Counted from the stretch's first letter, positions 49,965 to 61,380 are shown. The stretch: DNA of 64,000 nucleotides from Diploptera punctata (GCA_030220185.1 JASPKZ010007538.1:365501-429500), one strand, 5' to 3'. The notes: generated by a model not told the origin, from the sequence alone. Translations and numbers: made by a program.

Positions 49965-50565
49965 CTCCTTTCATCCAAATCATCTTCTCGACATTCTTTT
50001 TAACTTATAATTTCCATCTATATCTCGAATGGCCTCTTAATCTAAACTAGTGGTCGTCCAGCAGTCAAAATTTGACCACAATTAATTCAATTAAGTTTGT
50101 CAAAAATACGTCATTATCCATTAATTTTCAATTTATTTTAAAAATACAAATGATAGGAAATATGTGGTATAGCTCGGCTAAGCCATATTTATAAAACAAT
50201 GTGTCATTTGACATATGTATACTATTTAAACTATTTGCATTTGGCCTATTATTGTATGTACAGGAATATATATCTCTTCTTCTTTGTCTCTCACTCCGAC
50301 CCACCAATGTTCTATGTCGAGGAAAATGAAAGTAGATGCCAATATGTAAATATAAAAAAAGTAATGAAATTACTGAAACCAAGATTAGACAGGGTTTAAT
50401 TAAAATAATAAAATGTACTCACTTTTTTAAATCGCTAATAATAAATACACAAGAGTAAGTCAATTCACATTGCTGCTGCACAATTTTCTTTTTGCAACAA
50501 TGCACTTTCAGTATAAACATAAACAAATGAATGAGTAATACACACAAATTCCTTAGAGACAATTT
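49965..50565. other. Intron without recognised genes
   Basis: AT-rich; a short + frame at 50199-50399 and its shadow on the other strand show no motif. Confidence 0.45.
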
Positions 50566-50574
50566 TTTTTTTTC

Positions 50575-50830
50575 ATAGTTAAATATGGGAAATAACATTA
50601 TGAGGTTCTTAATTCGTAAATTAATGAGTCATTTTTTAACATATTACCTCATATTTTATGTTTCTTCAAACACGGGAACTAGTTTTCGTGAGAAGGATCT
50701 CTCTCATTTTCAACCGAGATCCTTCTCTCTAAAACTAGTTCCCGTGTTTGAAGAAACATAAAATATGAGGTAAGATGTTAAAAAATGACTCATTAATTTA
50801 CGAGTTATTTTATATTGTTTAATTTAATTT
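50575..50830 (+). mobile_element. Palindromic Penelope-family unit
   Basis: Tail GGGAAATAACATTATGAGGT at the left, arms AAATTAATGAGTCATTTTTT AACATATTACC... around AACCGAGATCC (about 50715). The arms carry GAAAACTAGTTCCCGTG (GAAA, ACUAGU) but box I is TTGAAAA. Same subfamily as 16945-17197. Confidence 0.75.
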
Positions 50831-50929
50831 ATTTGTAACACATGTTATATATAAATTTTATTTTTCTGCACTCCTCCGTGTGCACAATGTGCTTAAAAAG
50901 GGATACAAAGTTTTTTTCTTCACCTGTTA

Positions 50930-51141
50930 ATATATAGATTCCAATGCATGTTATGGTATCCTTTCTACTGTCTTCCATTTCATCTTGTATTTTATCCAAC
51001 TTGAAAATGTCTCTTACTTTGGTGTTCTGTATTCTATCTCTTCTTGTTCTCTCAAGCTGGCATCTTAAAAATTTAATTTGTGTTCCTTGAATTCTACTTA
51101 AATCCTTTGTTACTGTCCATGTTTCAACTTCATAAGTTAAT
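50930..51141 (-). pseudogene. LINE C-terminal fragment
   Basis: Minus strand: VETWTVTKDLSRIQGTQIKF LRCQLERTRRDRIQNTKVRD, the late ORF2 region of an RTE-like LINE. Truncated on both sides. Confidence 0.65.
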
Positions 51142-51540
51142 ATACAGAGTGATTCAGAAATATGGCTATACGTTTGATTGCATTTTGTGACGAAAATATT
51201 ATTATTAAAGGAAATATGATGTTATCATTGGAAAGGGAATCCTTGAAATTACAACAATTGAAGAAAACAAAACAAATCACTGCTCACGTGCAGCTTGGCA
51301 GGTTGATTTTTGTCGGCTAGCGTCAAACGCCTCCACAATTCTCTTCGTTGTTTCTGCATCCGTGGTAATGCAAGGCCATCCAGAAGGTTTGATTTTCTGC
51401 ATCCTACCCGTTTCCAGCAGTCGTTTTCTCCACTTCCCCACAGTCGACGGCTGCAATGCTACGTTAAACTCACGTCTTGCGGCCTCATGATCATTAGGTG
51501 CCATGAGCTGATTAGATCGGCTCAGATGCTTCTGTCTATT
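51142..51540 (-). pseudogene. Tc1/mariner-type transposase N-terminal fragment
   Basis: The minus frame 51504-51277 gives EFNVALQPSTVGKWRKRLLE, KPSGWPCITTDAETTKRIVE and ASRQKSTCQAARE: a bipartite helix-turn-helix with a GRP-like hinge. The left border ACAGAGTGATTCAGAAATAT looks like a terminal repeat. The catalytic domain is missing. Confidence 0.65.
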
Positions 51541-51559
51541 ACCTGCCAGACAATATATT

Positions 51560-52080
51560 TAAACTACTTGCAAAGCCGATCACATCGGCGATTACAATTT
51601 AAATCTCTAATGCAAAATATTTTACCCATGACATGCAGAGGATTAAAATCACCAAAAGACGGCAGTAGTGTTTCACAACATTGGTGCAGTGTGCCATTTC
51701 CCTCTGTTTTCTTTAGGCGTTGTAAACAGTGAAATTGCTTATTTGTGATCACTATTAAACAGTACAGTTTGCACAGAATGAATTTTTATTATAAAGAATA
51801 CTATTTGCAGATCTGAGAATAATGAATGGAACATAACACCTTTGAAATGTTTGTAGGACTTTGCACCTTTCATAATAAATAATTTTTGTTCTATTTTTTA
51901 TGTGTTATTATGCTATTATAATTCTACTGCAAAGGTTGGTTAAAAGTTGTAGTTCATACCTTTGATTAAATCCCAAAAATAAATATAAATTGTTAGAGAC
52001 AATTTTTCGTTAATAACTTTCTGTTTATAAATTTGGCATTTTGCACCTTACTATTGGTAAGTATCCAATTAATGGGAAAA
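51560..52080. other. Intron without recognised genes
   Basis: No coding, RNA or repeat call that I can support; AT-rich with scattered short frames. Confidence 0.45.
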
Positions 52081-52082
52081 TG

Positions 52083-52430
52083 GGTCTTATCTCACCTCAT
52101 ATTTCGTGTTCTTCAAGTATAGAACCATGGTTTCTGGAGGCATCCCTCCCATATTCAGCCATTTCAACGACTGTTGAAACCTGGTTTACATCTTCATTTT
52201 GAAAGCTGCCATCTGGTGTTGATTTCATAAACTTTGAGATCAAATCAACACCAGATGGCAGCTTTGAAGATGAAGCTGTAAACCAGTCGTGGATATGGCT
52301 GAAGATGGGAGGGATGCCTCCAGAAACTGAGGTTCTATGTTTAAAGAACATGAAATATGAGGTGAGATTACGACTCAGTTTTTATTAATTATTAACTTGA
52401 AAACCTCATATTGTTTCCCATAATTAATTT
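52083..52430. mobile_element. Large Penelope palindrome with coding remnant in both arms
   Basis: Arms of about 145 bp (TCTCACCTCATATTTCGTGT ... ) meet near 52231. Both still encode the PLE C-terminus (SGVDLISKFMKSTPDGSF on minus; mirrored on plus), so the fold-back joined two partial 3' ends. Tail AACCTCATATTGTTTCCCAT at the right. Plus arm: intact hammerhead; minus arm (52175-52117): GAAA and CCAUGGU kept but box I is CTGAATA. Confidence 0.82.
52291..52342 (+). ncRNA. Hammerhead ribozyme, intact core with long stem I
   Basis: GGAUAUGG (52291-52298) pairs with CUAUGUUU (52335-52342), eight pairs including G-U. CUGAAGA 52299-52305, stem II GGAGG/CCUCC closed by U-A with one extra G, GAAA 52323-52326, stem III ACUGAGGU, U16.1 52333, U17 52334. 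It has the longest paired stem I of the copies here. Confidence 0.8.
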
Positions 52431-52639
52431 ATAAACAAGAAACAGTGTTCTAGAATCCTCAATCTTATGTTCTTTTTAACATAACTTTTTTTGCAAGTAA
52501 AGCTCAGATTTTCAGTGCTTTAATATTAAACTCGTCACTTACATTAAAGGACAAATTAATATATATGAAGAGGAAAAATGTCTAAATTGGAAAAGAAAAT
52601 ATCGAAAATGGACCATAATATTTAAGGAAGTAACACTAT

Positions 52640-53040
52640 GAGATTTATTTTAATTAATAAATTAGGTTAGATTTGAGAACTTATATGGAATTGAGAATGG
52701 TACATAGATGTATCAAAATTAGTCTTCAAGAAATCTATAATTAAGAGATGAGCTGTTAAATCTAGCTCAATTTATTAATAGAAAATGAAGCTGTGCTAGC
52801 CTTATAGATAATGTTAAAATCCCACCAAAAGTCGTGTTGAATAAGAAGCTGCTAGGAAGTGCGTTCTCAACTCCATGCACACAGGATTATGTATAAAGTA
52901 AGAGCAAAGTCAGTGTCTAAATCAGGAGGGTACATAGCCTAATGGATAGAGCACAGGAAAGGAATTCCAGAGATACTGGGTTCAAATCCCAGTTTAGACA
53001 TTAATTTTTCTGTTAATTATTAATTTGACCGTTAATGTGA
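52640..53040 (+). repeat. tRNA-derived SINE J
   Basis: The tRNA-like unit 52915-53000 has acceptor GTCTAAA/TTTAGAC, A-box-like TAGCCTAATGG and B-box GGTTCAAATCC, with an enlarged D region. Body ATGAAGCTGTGCTAGCCTTA ... TTGAATAAGAAGCTGC resembles SINE A/C bodies. A (Penelope-family) GGAAGTAACACTATGAGATT motif precedes it. Confidence 0.6.
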
Positions 53041-53130
53041 CAGATATAATATTAAAACACCAAAAATGTTTTAGAAGTAATATTTTACGAATTAAGAAAC
53101 TAAAGTTAAGCTGTATTTTGTTTATTTCAG

Positions 53131-53199
53131 GCAAAAATATACAAATTGCAAAATGCTCTTGATAAGAGAGAGAAACAACTTGCTGACGCCAGAAACAAA
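53131..53199 (+). CDS. Host gene exon 10 of window
   Basis: The acceptor GTTTATTTCAG ends at 53130 and the donor GTGAGT starts at 53200. The exon is 69 nt, 23 codons, phase 0/0: AKIYKLQNALDKREKQLADA RNK, a final short coiled coil. Confidence 0.83.
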
Positions 53200-53599
53200 G
53201 TGAGTAATTTATCTTATTATTTACATAAATATCCCAATAGACAACAGATTTTTGCTGACATTACAATTTGCTGATGTTAAACTGGTTTTAGTGCAAGACA
53301 AATTTCATATGGAATTCATGATAAGAAGATTGAAAAAAAAACATCTAAATCATGTTGTCTCACAGTAAATTTACAAAAAAAACAATATATGCAATAAATA
53401 GAAAGAGAAAATTTAATATTGAAAGAAGGAATTCAAATAAAGCAAGTTAAACTAAACATTTGGGAATAAGTATGGATAACATTGAAGGTATAGGCTAGGA
53501 GAACCTAATGCATACAATTGAATCGAGTAGCAAAATAATATCATCGTTAAATTCCATATGTTGTGATAAGCATATTTGGAAAGACACAAAAGAAAATAT

Positions 53600-54045
53600 A
53601 TTGGTAAGACATTGGTTGAATCTATTGCAGTGTATGGAAGTGAGGTATGGACAATCAGTAAGTACTACAAGAATAGACTAATAGTTCTAGAAATGGTTAT
53701 TTATGCAGAAGTGCCAGAAAGTCAAAATTAGAACATGTCACAAATAAGGAAATTAGATACATAATGAAAGCAGAAGAAAACATAATTGAAAGAATTTGAG
53801 GAGAAGAAAATAAAATGGTTAGGGCATATTTTAAGATGAGCAATGACCGAAACTACTATATCAATGGGAACCGAGCAGAAAGAAGAAAAGAAAGAGACCA
53901 AAGTTAACATGGAAGGAAAGCATAGAGATAGTAATGCAAGCAAGAGGGCTAAGCATTGAAGATGCCCAAGATTGTAGGCTTTGGAGGTTTGGCACGGGAA
54001 GATGACAGCAGCTTTAAAACCCCGAATATAGATAGGATTTACATA
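53600..54045 (+). pseudogene. LINE C-terminal fragment
   Basis: AVYGSEVWTISKYYKNRLIV (about 53632) and KKIKWLGHILR (about 53806) are the late ORF2 motifs of RTE-like LINEs. A different subfamily from the copy at 37534. Many stops. Confidence 0.65.
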
Positions 54046-54515
54046 AATAAATATTGTCAGGCCTGGCTGTAGTGTTAGATTCAGATGTCAACACAAAATT
54101 TCCAAATCCACTTTATTTATTTCACAGAATTCCTCACAAATAATTTGTTGCTAATAAGTAAGGAGCGAATTCCTATGACATGTCATATTTTTACCAAAGC
54201 CTATATTCTAAGCTTAAAGTAAGTAAAAACATTTATATATGCCTTATTACTAAGATTAAATGGTTTTTATTGGGTCTTAAAAGTCATATTTCTCACTTTT
54301 TCAGATCTTTGGTCATACTTCTGCTTATTTCTATGATAAAGTCATATTTTGGGTTTTTTTAATAGCCTAGTCATCAGGCATTTGGAAATAACCAACATTG
54401 TATCTGTATAAAAATCGTCAGTTTCACAGTACACTTGTTTCGAAGGTTTCTGTTAACAAGTAGCAAACGTTTGCACTGGACAATAGAATACACCCTTGAA
54501 TATTTGTATCTCACC
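54046..54515. other. Intron without recognised genes
   Basis: No supported feature; a 60-codon + frame at 54180-54362 has no motif. Confidence 0.4.
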
Positions 54516-54667
54516 CTTACCACCCTAATTGTTTGGTGTCAGGTTTTCTGCTTTGTTCCCTCCACTTTACCACCTCCATCAGCCCTGTGAACTTACCACC
54601 CTAATTGTTTGGTGTCAGGTTTTCTGCTTTGTTCCCTCCACTTTACCACCTCCACCAGCCCTCTGAA
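54516..54667. repeat. 76-bp tandem duplication
   Basis: CTTACCACCCTAATTGTTTG ... CACCTCCATCAGCCCTGTGAA at 54516-54591 is repeated at 54592-54667 with about three differences. It directly precedes the fragment at 54716. Confidence 0.85.
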
Positions 54668-54715
54668 ATGTTCCTGTACATTCCTATTAAGACCTCAGCT
54701 TTAGTTTGATTTCAC

Positions 54716-54827
54716 CATGCCTAAAAATATGTATTCTGAGAGTGTAAAATTAAGGAATTTTGTTCGAGTGTTTGGGGAGAAGATTTTTAGTACTGATGGT
54801 GTTATTTTAATACAGTATGGGTAAAAA
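54716..54827 (+). pseudogene. CGGBP1-like / hAT-related zinc-finger N-terminal fragment
   Basis: + strand MPKNMYSESVKLRNFVRVFG EKIFSTDGVILIQYG then a stop. The FV..FG..FFSTDG pattern is the start of the CGG-binding-protein-like domain common in insect hAT derivatives. The zinc-binding residues are lost. Confidence 0.5.
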
Positions 54828-55124
54828 TTCATTCAATTATAAGGTCATATTTTTTGTCTTTTTAGGTAATATTTAAACCTTTTTTAGGTCATAAATGCAT
54901 GTATATTTTCCATTCTTTGGGTCATAGAAATCCGCCCCTTACTAATAAGTATATTGCTGCACAGTTTATACAGAGTCTTCATTTTAAGTTGCAACCCTAG
55001 CGCCTGGCAACTGCTCGTCTCTCATATCTCATTCGGTAATCTCACCAAATGAATCTATGTAGCTCTGAAAATGATAAGAGATTGCAATGGAACGAAATCA
55101 CTTTTTGTGCTTTACTTTTTTAGG

Positions 55125-56075
55125 AATTCACACTATGAGGTATATTTATTTAGGTACCTTTTTATCACTCACCTCATATTCTTCTTTTATTTTAAACTAG
55201 TTTCGGAACTTTACACTTCAGTAATTTCGTAACCATTGTTTTGTCATCTTGAAGAGCTGCCTCTGTATCCCTCTGTTGGTAGACTTAAAAACCTAGAAAA
55301 ATCAAGTCTTTTCCCTGGGAATTTCAAAGTTTATTAATTTCTCTCTTTTTTTTTTTTTTAAATGTAGTTTCCTCCCAAATTTTGGGGTTTTCTGTTTGTT
55401 TTAATAATTTAGCCTTCCTTTCGATAAGATGTTTTTCCGACCATGCATGGGCAGCCACTGTAGATTTTTTTTACTTCCCCTTTCTTGACATTGTTCTTTC
55501 ATTCTGGTTTTAAAATTTCTCTTATTTTTTCCTATGTAGACTTTTTCATATTCTTTGCATTTAATATGATAAACTCCTGATTTGTTTCCTTCTATTTTCT
55601 CATTTTTCTTAGATCTAATTAATCTAATGATGCTATAGTTAATTTTCGATGCCAATCTTATGTTTAATTTTTTTTTTCAAACTTATGGTGCTTCAATGGA
55701 TGATATGTGAATTCTTGAATTATACATTTTCTTCTTTTTCTTTTAGAAGAGTGCCTTGATTAATAAATTGTTATCTTTTGAACTTGTTTATTTTCTTATG
55801 TATCATTCTTTCTTCAAATTCATTCTTTGTAGCCACGTTGATTGTGTTTTTTTTTTTTGTAATTTTCTTTGTGTTCACTAATCTGTGTGTCAAACTGCTT
55901 CTTTGTGAGCTATGTGATTGAAACCTGAAGCTTTTATATAGTTATCTATATGTGTCTTCTTTCTGTACATTCCAAATTCTATCTCATTTTCTTCATTCCT
56001 TCTTACATTAAGATATAAAAATGGTATTTCTCTATTCATTTCTATTTCTATAGTGAACTTTATAGTTTGACTTTA
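55125..56075 (-). pseudogene. Penelope-like element, RT C-terminus and endonuclease
   Basis: Tail TTCACACTATGAGGTATATT at the left, then the minus-strand 3' end with CTGAAGT, a hairpin, GAAACTAGUU (damaged hammerhead, 55190-55222). Codons read LIRSKKNEKIEGNKSGVYHI KCKEYEKVYIGKNKRNF (55620-55510) and, upstream, the QTIKFTIEIEMNREIPFLYL-like block near 56045. Many indels. Close relative of 9370-11697. Confidence 0.75.
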
Positions 56076-56105
56076 ATATAATAAATTTGGGAATTTTTAA
56101 CATAT

Positions 56106-57010
56106 GAAGTTGTATTTGAAGAGAAAAATTATACGCTCAGACCGGGACTTGAACCCGGGACCCTTGGTTCTCTAGACCAAGTGCTCTACCATCTGAGCTA
56201 CCTGAGCAAGTACCGATCTAACCGCAAATTTTTCTCTATATGCTTTGTAATTCCCGCCCACCAAATGCTATGAAGCCTTTGCTTCTATCTTTTAGACATA
56301 TTTGGGAATTTTACATTACATTATAAATGCCAGTACGGCTTTTTTCGATGTTTCTATTATTAATTTCATACATCTCAATGATGGATAAATCATATTTTAA
56401 ATTTGAAGAGAAAAATTTTCGCCTAGACCGGGACTCGAACCCGGGACCCTTGGCTTTCCGGGCCAAGTGCTCTACCAACTGAGCTATCGAGGCGAGTTAC
56501 GATCTAGATGGCAACTCTAGATCGTAACTCGCCTCGATAGCTCAGTTGGTAGAGCACTTGGCCCGGAAAGCCAAGGGTCCCGGGTTCGAGTCCCGGTCTA
56601 GGCGAAAATTTTTCTCTTCAAATTTAATTTATCTTTCATTGAGAAATGTTAAATTAATAATAAAAACATCATGGATAAATCATATTTGAAGAGAAAAATT
56701 ATATGTTCAGACCGGGACTTGAACCCGGGACCCTTGGTTCTCTAGACCAAGTGCTCTACCATCTGAGCTACCTGAGCAAGTACCGATCTAACCGCAAATT
56801 TTTCTCTATATGCTTTGTAATTCCCGCCCACCAAATGCTATGAAGCCTTTGCTTCTATCTTTTGCAAATGGCGGCTCCTTTATTAAGGAGACATATTTGG
56901 GAATTTTACATTACATTATAAATGCCAGTATGGGTTTTTTCGATGTTTTTGTTATTAATTTCATACATCTCAATGATGGATAAATCATATTTGAAGAGAA
57001 AAATTATACG
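56106..57010 (-). repeat. SINE D tandem copies interrupted by a SINE A dimer
   Basis: Two direct minus-strand copies have tRNA-like modules at 56137-56208 and 56706-56778: acceptor GCTCAGG/TCTGAGC, loop CTAGAGA (AGA), B-box GGTTCAAGTCC. A third starts at 56994 and breaks off. The SINE A palindrome 56398-56670 lies at the copy junction. Confidence 0.8.
56398..56670. repeat. SINE A inverted dimer with 17-bp target duplication
   Basis: ATGGATAAATCATATTT is at 56381-56397 and 56671-56687. The unit is an almost perfect palindrome (tRNA-like modules about 56419-56493 minus and 56531-56605 plus, loop CCGGAAA) around a 9-bp spacer TGGCAACTC, plus a one-sided tail ATCTTTCATTGAGAAATGTT AAATTAATAATAAAAACATC. 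The single duplication shows that the dimer integrated as one unit. Confidence 0.88.
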
Positions 57011-57039
57011 CTCAGACCGTATTGAAGTTGTATTGATAA

Positions 57040-57470
57040 GAATCAAATGAATCGTGATTTCTTCTTACCTCATACTTCTATGTTTTTTTAACACAGCACT
57101 GCAGTATCGGCGACCATCATCACCATCATCAGCTGTTTTCACGACTCAATTTTTTCTTTTGTCGGTAATTATCCAAACTGCCATCTGATGCTCTTTTGCA
57201 GGAGTCATTTTCTAAACTGCCATCTGATGCTCTTTTGCAGGAGTCATTTTCTAAACTGCCATCTGCTGTATTTTTAAGAACTTTTTAATCAAGCTTGGAT
57301 CGTCCAGAATATCGAAGTTCATGGTTCTAGTATGGTTTTTTTAATATATCTTTTCCCAAACTGTTAAATCCAAATGTTTAGATAGATGTTTCAAAAGTTT
57401 TGCTTGTTTTTCAATTCTATGATTCTCTAATAAACTATGTGCTGCTATAGCCGATTTTTCCATTCTTTAT
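57040..57470 (-). pseudogene. Penelope-like element 3' end with hammerhead and 39-bp repeats
   Basis: Left: CTTCTTACCTCATACTTCTA, then on the minus strand AACAG-CUGAUGA (57132-57126), stem II GGUGA/UCGCC, GAUA for GAAA, ACUGCAGU, and G at position 17 (inactive), CUGU. A 39-bp repeat (starts 57175, 57214, 57253; 13 residues each) lies in the C-terminal codons, followed by degraded endonuclease to 57470. Confidence 0.72.
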
Positions 57471-59420
57471 GTTTCCTGCTGCCCACGCTGGGTGAAGTAG
57501 AGTTTCTACCTGTATCTGAAATTTTCTTTCGGCCTCACTGCTTACCCGTTTTGCGAAATACAGGTTCGTTTAACAAATATTTGGAGTTGTGACCTGTTCT
57601 TACCACTAAACAGATGCACTTGTAATATCTTAAATTAGTTTAAGCTGTGAGACTGATTGTGTACATATATTTCACAGGTCGCATTCTGAATTTATGGAAT
57701 AAAAATGGCTAAATCATGTGGTAACATTGTCAGTAAACAAAAAAGAAAGTAAAAGTGATTGATGAAAATAAAGAAAAACAAACTCTCATTACAAGACAGA
57801 ATGACTAAAATTAAATGTGGAAAAACCCGCGTTTGTGAGATTTTAAAACACAAAGAAAAAATAATGAATGGATGCAAGGAAATGGTCAAATGAAGAGGGG
57901 GGAAATAGAAGAAAATCAACTAGGTGTGTTTTTGAAGTCCTTGATCAAAAAATCTCCAAATTTCCGGACCGATGCTCCAAAGTCAAGCTCTAGCTGTTGC
58001 TATATCCCTAGGAAATAACAATTTCAAGGCATCTTCAGGTTGGTTGTGGACAGTTTTAAAAGACGACACAATGTAGTGTGGCATGAAATTTACGGGGAAT
58101 CAAAAAGATGTGGACAAAAGTATAGTTAGTGAACGTCAACCGAAACTGCATACTTTAATTTCAGGGTACGCTCTGAAGAGATACTTTTAACACTGATGAA
58201 ATGGAACTTTTTTTTTTTTGCGCGTTACTATTGAAGTTTCTCATTCATACTATACTTCACTTTCCAACGGCAGCGGAACTACAATTAATCCAAGGTACAT
58301 AAAAAGGCATACGGTGTTCTATAATCTAAGATTGGTTGATATTTTTTGTTTTTTTTTTATAATGTGGAACGTTGTCTAATGTGGGGGGGGGGAAATTGGT
58401 TCCTGCGATTCTGCTTTGAACAAGTTTTACTGTATAAAAATGAAGGTTCAGAGGAAGATATAGCTAGAATTAGAAGCTCAAAGGCTGTATTCTCTCAATT
58501 GTCACCCATGTGGAGATCAAAACAAATCTCAACTAGAGCTCAATAAAGACTCAATCCTATAATGATTGGATGATTGTCCATCGCTGCGATTAATACATTT
58601 GGATGTGAGGCCAGTAGCTGGTGATAAGTCAAGTGATTTCTTGGTCTGTTCTGGGGTTGAGTTTTTATTTCTCTACAGATGTCAGCAAGATGACAAGTGG
58701 TTAGCTTATTGCCTCTAAGAGACATCTAGTAGCCATCTAAGGTATTACTTGGATGGGAAAGCCCAATTCAATTTTATTCTTCTTCTTCCTTCCAAGTATT
58801 AGGTCAAGGCCTGCTATGATCCTATAGAAAATTTTCCCTCCAGCATTTCATAGGACGGCCCAGAGATTTCCGGGAAATTCCCGTATAAGACTTGAAAGCA
58901 AAATAATAGTCCCTTCGATTGGTTACTGGCCAAAGGAATACAAGACCAGTGATGGGGCTGCCATCTTATAGTCTCTGGTCAGGCTTTTCTGGAGAAGAAA
59001 AGAAAATAAAGGAAAGAAGAAATGGAAGAAAGGAAAGACTCCCTAGCCCTCAGATGCCCTAATAGCGTTGGGGTCGAAAAAACAAGAGTTAACCAAGAGA
59101 GGTTAGATAATAAAGTTAAAAGAGTGTAAAACACAAGTAAGTGGAAGAAATGTTTTGCTCAGCTTGGGAACCTTGTAGTTGCCATCCATAGCCTGTAATT
59201 TGGATTTGAGGTTGTTTTATGAGCCCTGACTCTGGACCAATAGCGTAAAGTCCCTCCCAGAGGAATTATCCCTTGGATTTTTCCATCCTAAAAAAAAAAC
59301 CATCAGCCCCAATCAGGTTTGAACCCATTATCCACCAGGATCAAGTATCCATCTCTAGACCACCAAGACTGAATATCATTGAAAAGCCATTTATGATTAC
59401 TTATTTTAATTTGAACTTTT
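57471..59420. other. Intron, mostly unassigned
   Basis: No gene recognised. GATTGGATGATTGTCCATCG ... GATGTGAGGCCAGTAGCTGG (58564-58625) resembles 37030-37105, a dispersed repeat. A SINE I copy (tRNA-like, minus) is at about 59260-59380. A G9 run is at 58382 and several A/T runs occur. Confidence 0.4.
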
Positions 59421-59757
59421 ATAGGAAAAATTACCATGAGGTTTAATTTAAATTAAAATTCTTTATACTCGCCTCATATCCAGTCTTCTAATTATTTGGT
59501 TTCAAAACCTATGTGGTTTCATCTTCGGTAATATTTTTATTGATGTTCTTAGTAGTAAGAAGCAGTTCTGAATGACATGACAACATCAGTCAAAATTATG
59601 AATTAGTTATTTTGACTCACCTCATATTTTTCAGATATTCCATAGATTCAATACTAATAAAATTCATTGTTAAAACCCGTTGAGGTGGAGAGTCATAAGA
59701 TAAAATAAGTTAAAATATACCTTCGTCCTCAACTTATAAAATATGTATTCTTTATGC

Positions 59758-59795
59758 CTGTAAGCCTTTCAGAACATCCGTTCCATCTTCAGCAG
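59758..59795 (-). ncRNA. Hammerhead ribozyme, left arm
   Basis: Minus strand: CUG, CUGAAGA (59792-59786), stem II GAAC/GUUC plus G-U, GAAA (59770-59767), AGGCUU, A17, CAG. Same as 59891-59928. Confidence 0.68.
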
Positions 59796-59890
59796 GTTCT
59801 TCTTCACTACAATATCTAGTATATCCTAATGTGGTGTTGTCGTGACCAGCAGCATCAAATATCATACTAGATATTGTAGCGAAGAAGAAC

Positions 59891-59928
59891 CTGCTGAAGA
59901 TGGAACGGATGTTCTGAAAGGCTTACAG
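59891..59928 (+). ncRNA. Hammerhead ribozyme, right arm
   Basis: CUG 59891-59893, CUGAAGA 59894-59900, stem II GAAC/GUUC (extra U beside box I), GAAA 59916-59919, stem III AGGCUU without loop, U16.1 59924, A17 59925, CAG 59926-59928. Short stems I and III suggest activity only as a dimer. Confidence 0.68.
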
Positions 59929-59995
59929 ACATAAAGAATACATATTTTATAAGTTGAGGATGACGGATCTTACCTAAGAAGGTATATTTTAACTT

Positions 59996-60600
59996 AATCA
60001 AATGGTAAAGAGAAAAATTTTTTATGCCTGAACCCTGAACCTTCAGCTTTCCGTGCTGATGCTCTTAACCATTGAGCTAATCCAGGCTTCCTTCCCATAC
60101 AAGCATAAATTCTTCCTTTACCTTACTGTCTTGGTCCCACATTCAAATGCTATGAATCATCATTCACAAATACACTTCTACCTGAAGAAGACATGAAGAG
60201 ACTCCACATAGATATAGGATTTTAAGAAGCTAAAGCTGTTACTATGATTGAAATAAGTATATTAAAGTACACAACTAAATTATTGTAATCAAATGGTAAA
60301 GAGAAAAATTTATGTCTGAACCTGGAATCGAACCCCGAACCTTCAGCTTTCTGTGCTGATGCTCTTAACCAAGCTTCCTTCCCAGCATGCTTGGATGGGA
60401 AGGAAGCCTGGATTAGCTCAATGGTTAAAAGCATCAGCACGGAAAGCTGAAGGTTCGGGGTTCGATTCCCGGTTCAGGCATAAATTTTTCTCTTTACCAT
60501 TTGATTACAATAATTTAGTTGTGTACTTTAATATACTTATTTCAATCATAGTAACAGCTTTAGCTTCTTAATATTAATTTAATATTTTAACTTATTTTAT
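59996..60600. repeat. SINE B copies, two minus partial and one plus complete
   Basis: Partial tRNA-like modules on minus at 60026-60087 and 60313-60370, and a complete one at 60406-60479 (plus). Flanks AAATTATTGTAATCAAATGG and complement give an inverted layout as at 38318-39447, with internal deletions. Confidence 0.7.
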
Positions 60601-60853
60601 CTTATTCCATATATGCGATGAAACTATAGTCTGCAAAATTTTAAAAAAAATGAGGTGAGTCAAAATAACTAACTCATAATAATTAAAGAAACCTCATAGT
60701 GTTATTTCCTTTGAATATTAAAATTAATCAAAATATTACTGAAGATGAAACCACGTGGATTTTGGAACCAGTATAATTAGTAGACTGAATATGAGGTCTG
60801 ATTTGTTTTGCAGAGTTCCAGTGTTCTTATTGAAGTTTTGTTAAATATTTCAG

Positions 60854-61008
60854 CTTTCACAGATTGAAGATCATCATAGAAAATGCTTGTCACGTGGCGA
60901 GGATGATGACTTGCTTACAGACGACCATTACACAAGAACTCGTAGAGACAGAAGAAAAGTTATGGATGAAAATGTACATCCATGTCTAATAAAGAGTTCA
61001 GAGAAAAA
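60854..61008 (+). CDS. Host gene exon 11 of window: basic tail
   Basis: The acceptor AAATATTTCAG ends at 60853 and the donor GTAAGA starts at 61009. The exon is 155 nt, phase 0 to 2: LSQIEDHHRKCLSRGEDDDL LTDDHYTRTRRDRRKVMDEN, then VHPCLIKSSEKK. Helix ends; an acidic then strongly basic tail follows, possibly a nuclear localisation or microtubule-binding region. Confidence 0.85.
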
Positions 61009-61182
61009 GTAAGATTCTAATCTATTGCTTTCTTATTACTTTAGTGGTTTAATCAGTTTATATTTCTTAAATGTTTATATAGTTTATAATAATACATTAC
61101 ATTTTTAATTTTAAAAATGTTAATCTTTTAATTAATGAATGAATGAGTCACTTATTTTATCTCATATTTTATTATCTTACCA

Positions 61183-61380
61183 TCCCTGGAACAATTGTCA
61201 TGGCTTCATTTACAAGATCGTAGAACCATCCATTCCCTATCTCTCCTCTATAAAATATTACACACATCTTTACCTTATTATGTATCACACCGCTTAACTA
61301 GACTCTCTGATACAGATAAATTTAATACCTGATCCCATCAGCAACATTGTATATACATTCTTTCATTATCTATAGTTAAA
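61183..61380 (+). pseudogene. CR1-like LINE C-terminal fragment
   Basis: + strand: LPSLEQLSWLHLQDRRTIHS LSLLYKILHTSLPYYVSHRL, the late-RT segment of CR1/Rex-type LINEs. Truncated. A Penelope-family tail GGGAAATAACTTTGAGGTTC follows at 61384. Confidence 0.65.

Larger units (their letters stand above)
59685..59995. mobile_element. Inverted hammerhead dimer (third subfamily)
   Basis: The arms AAGTTAAAATATACCTTCGT ... GAAGAAGAACCTGCTGAAGA pair around ACCAGCAGCATC (about 59850). Both arms keep all catalytic residues. Confidence 0.8.
59423..60790. mobile_element. Penelope end pair enclosing a second inverted element
   Basis: Outer pair: tail and arm at 59423-59545 (minus CCGAAGA...GAAACC) and 60723-60800 (plus CTGAAGA 60739-60745, then GGAAC for GAAAC, UAAU pairing AUUA). 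Inner pair: GAATTAGTTATTTTGACTCA (59593) and ATGAGGTGAGTCAAAATAAC (60650), with tail AACCTCATAGTGTTATTTCC at 60690. Inside these sit the 59690 palindrome and SINE B copies: at least three insertion layers. Confidence 0.65.
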
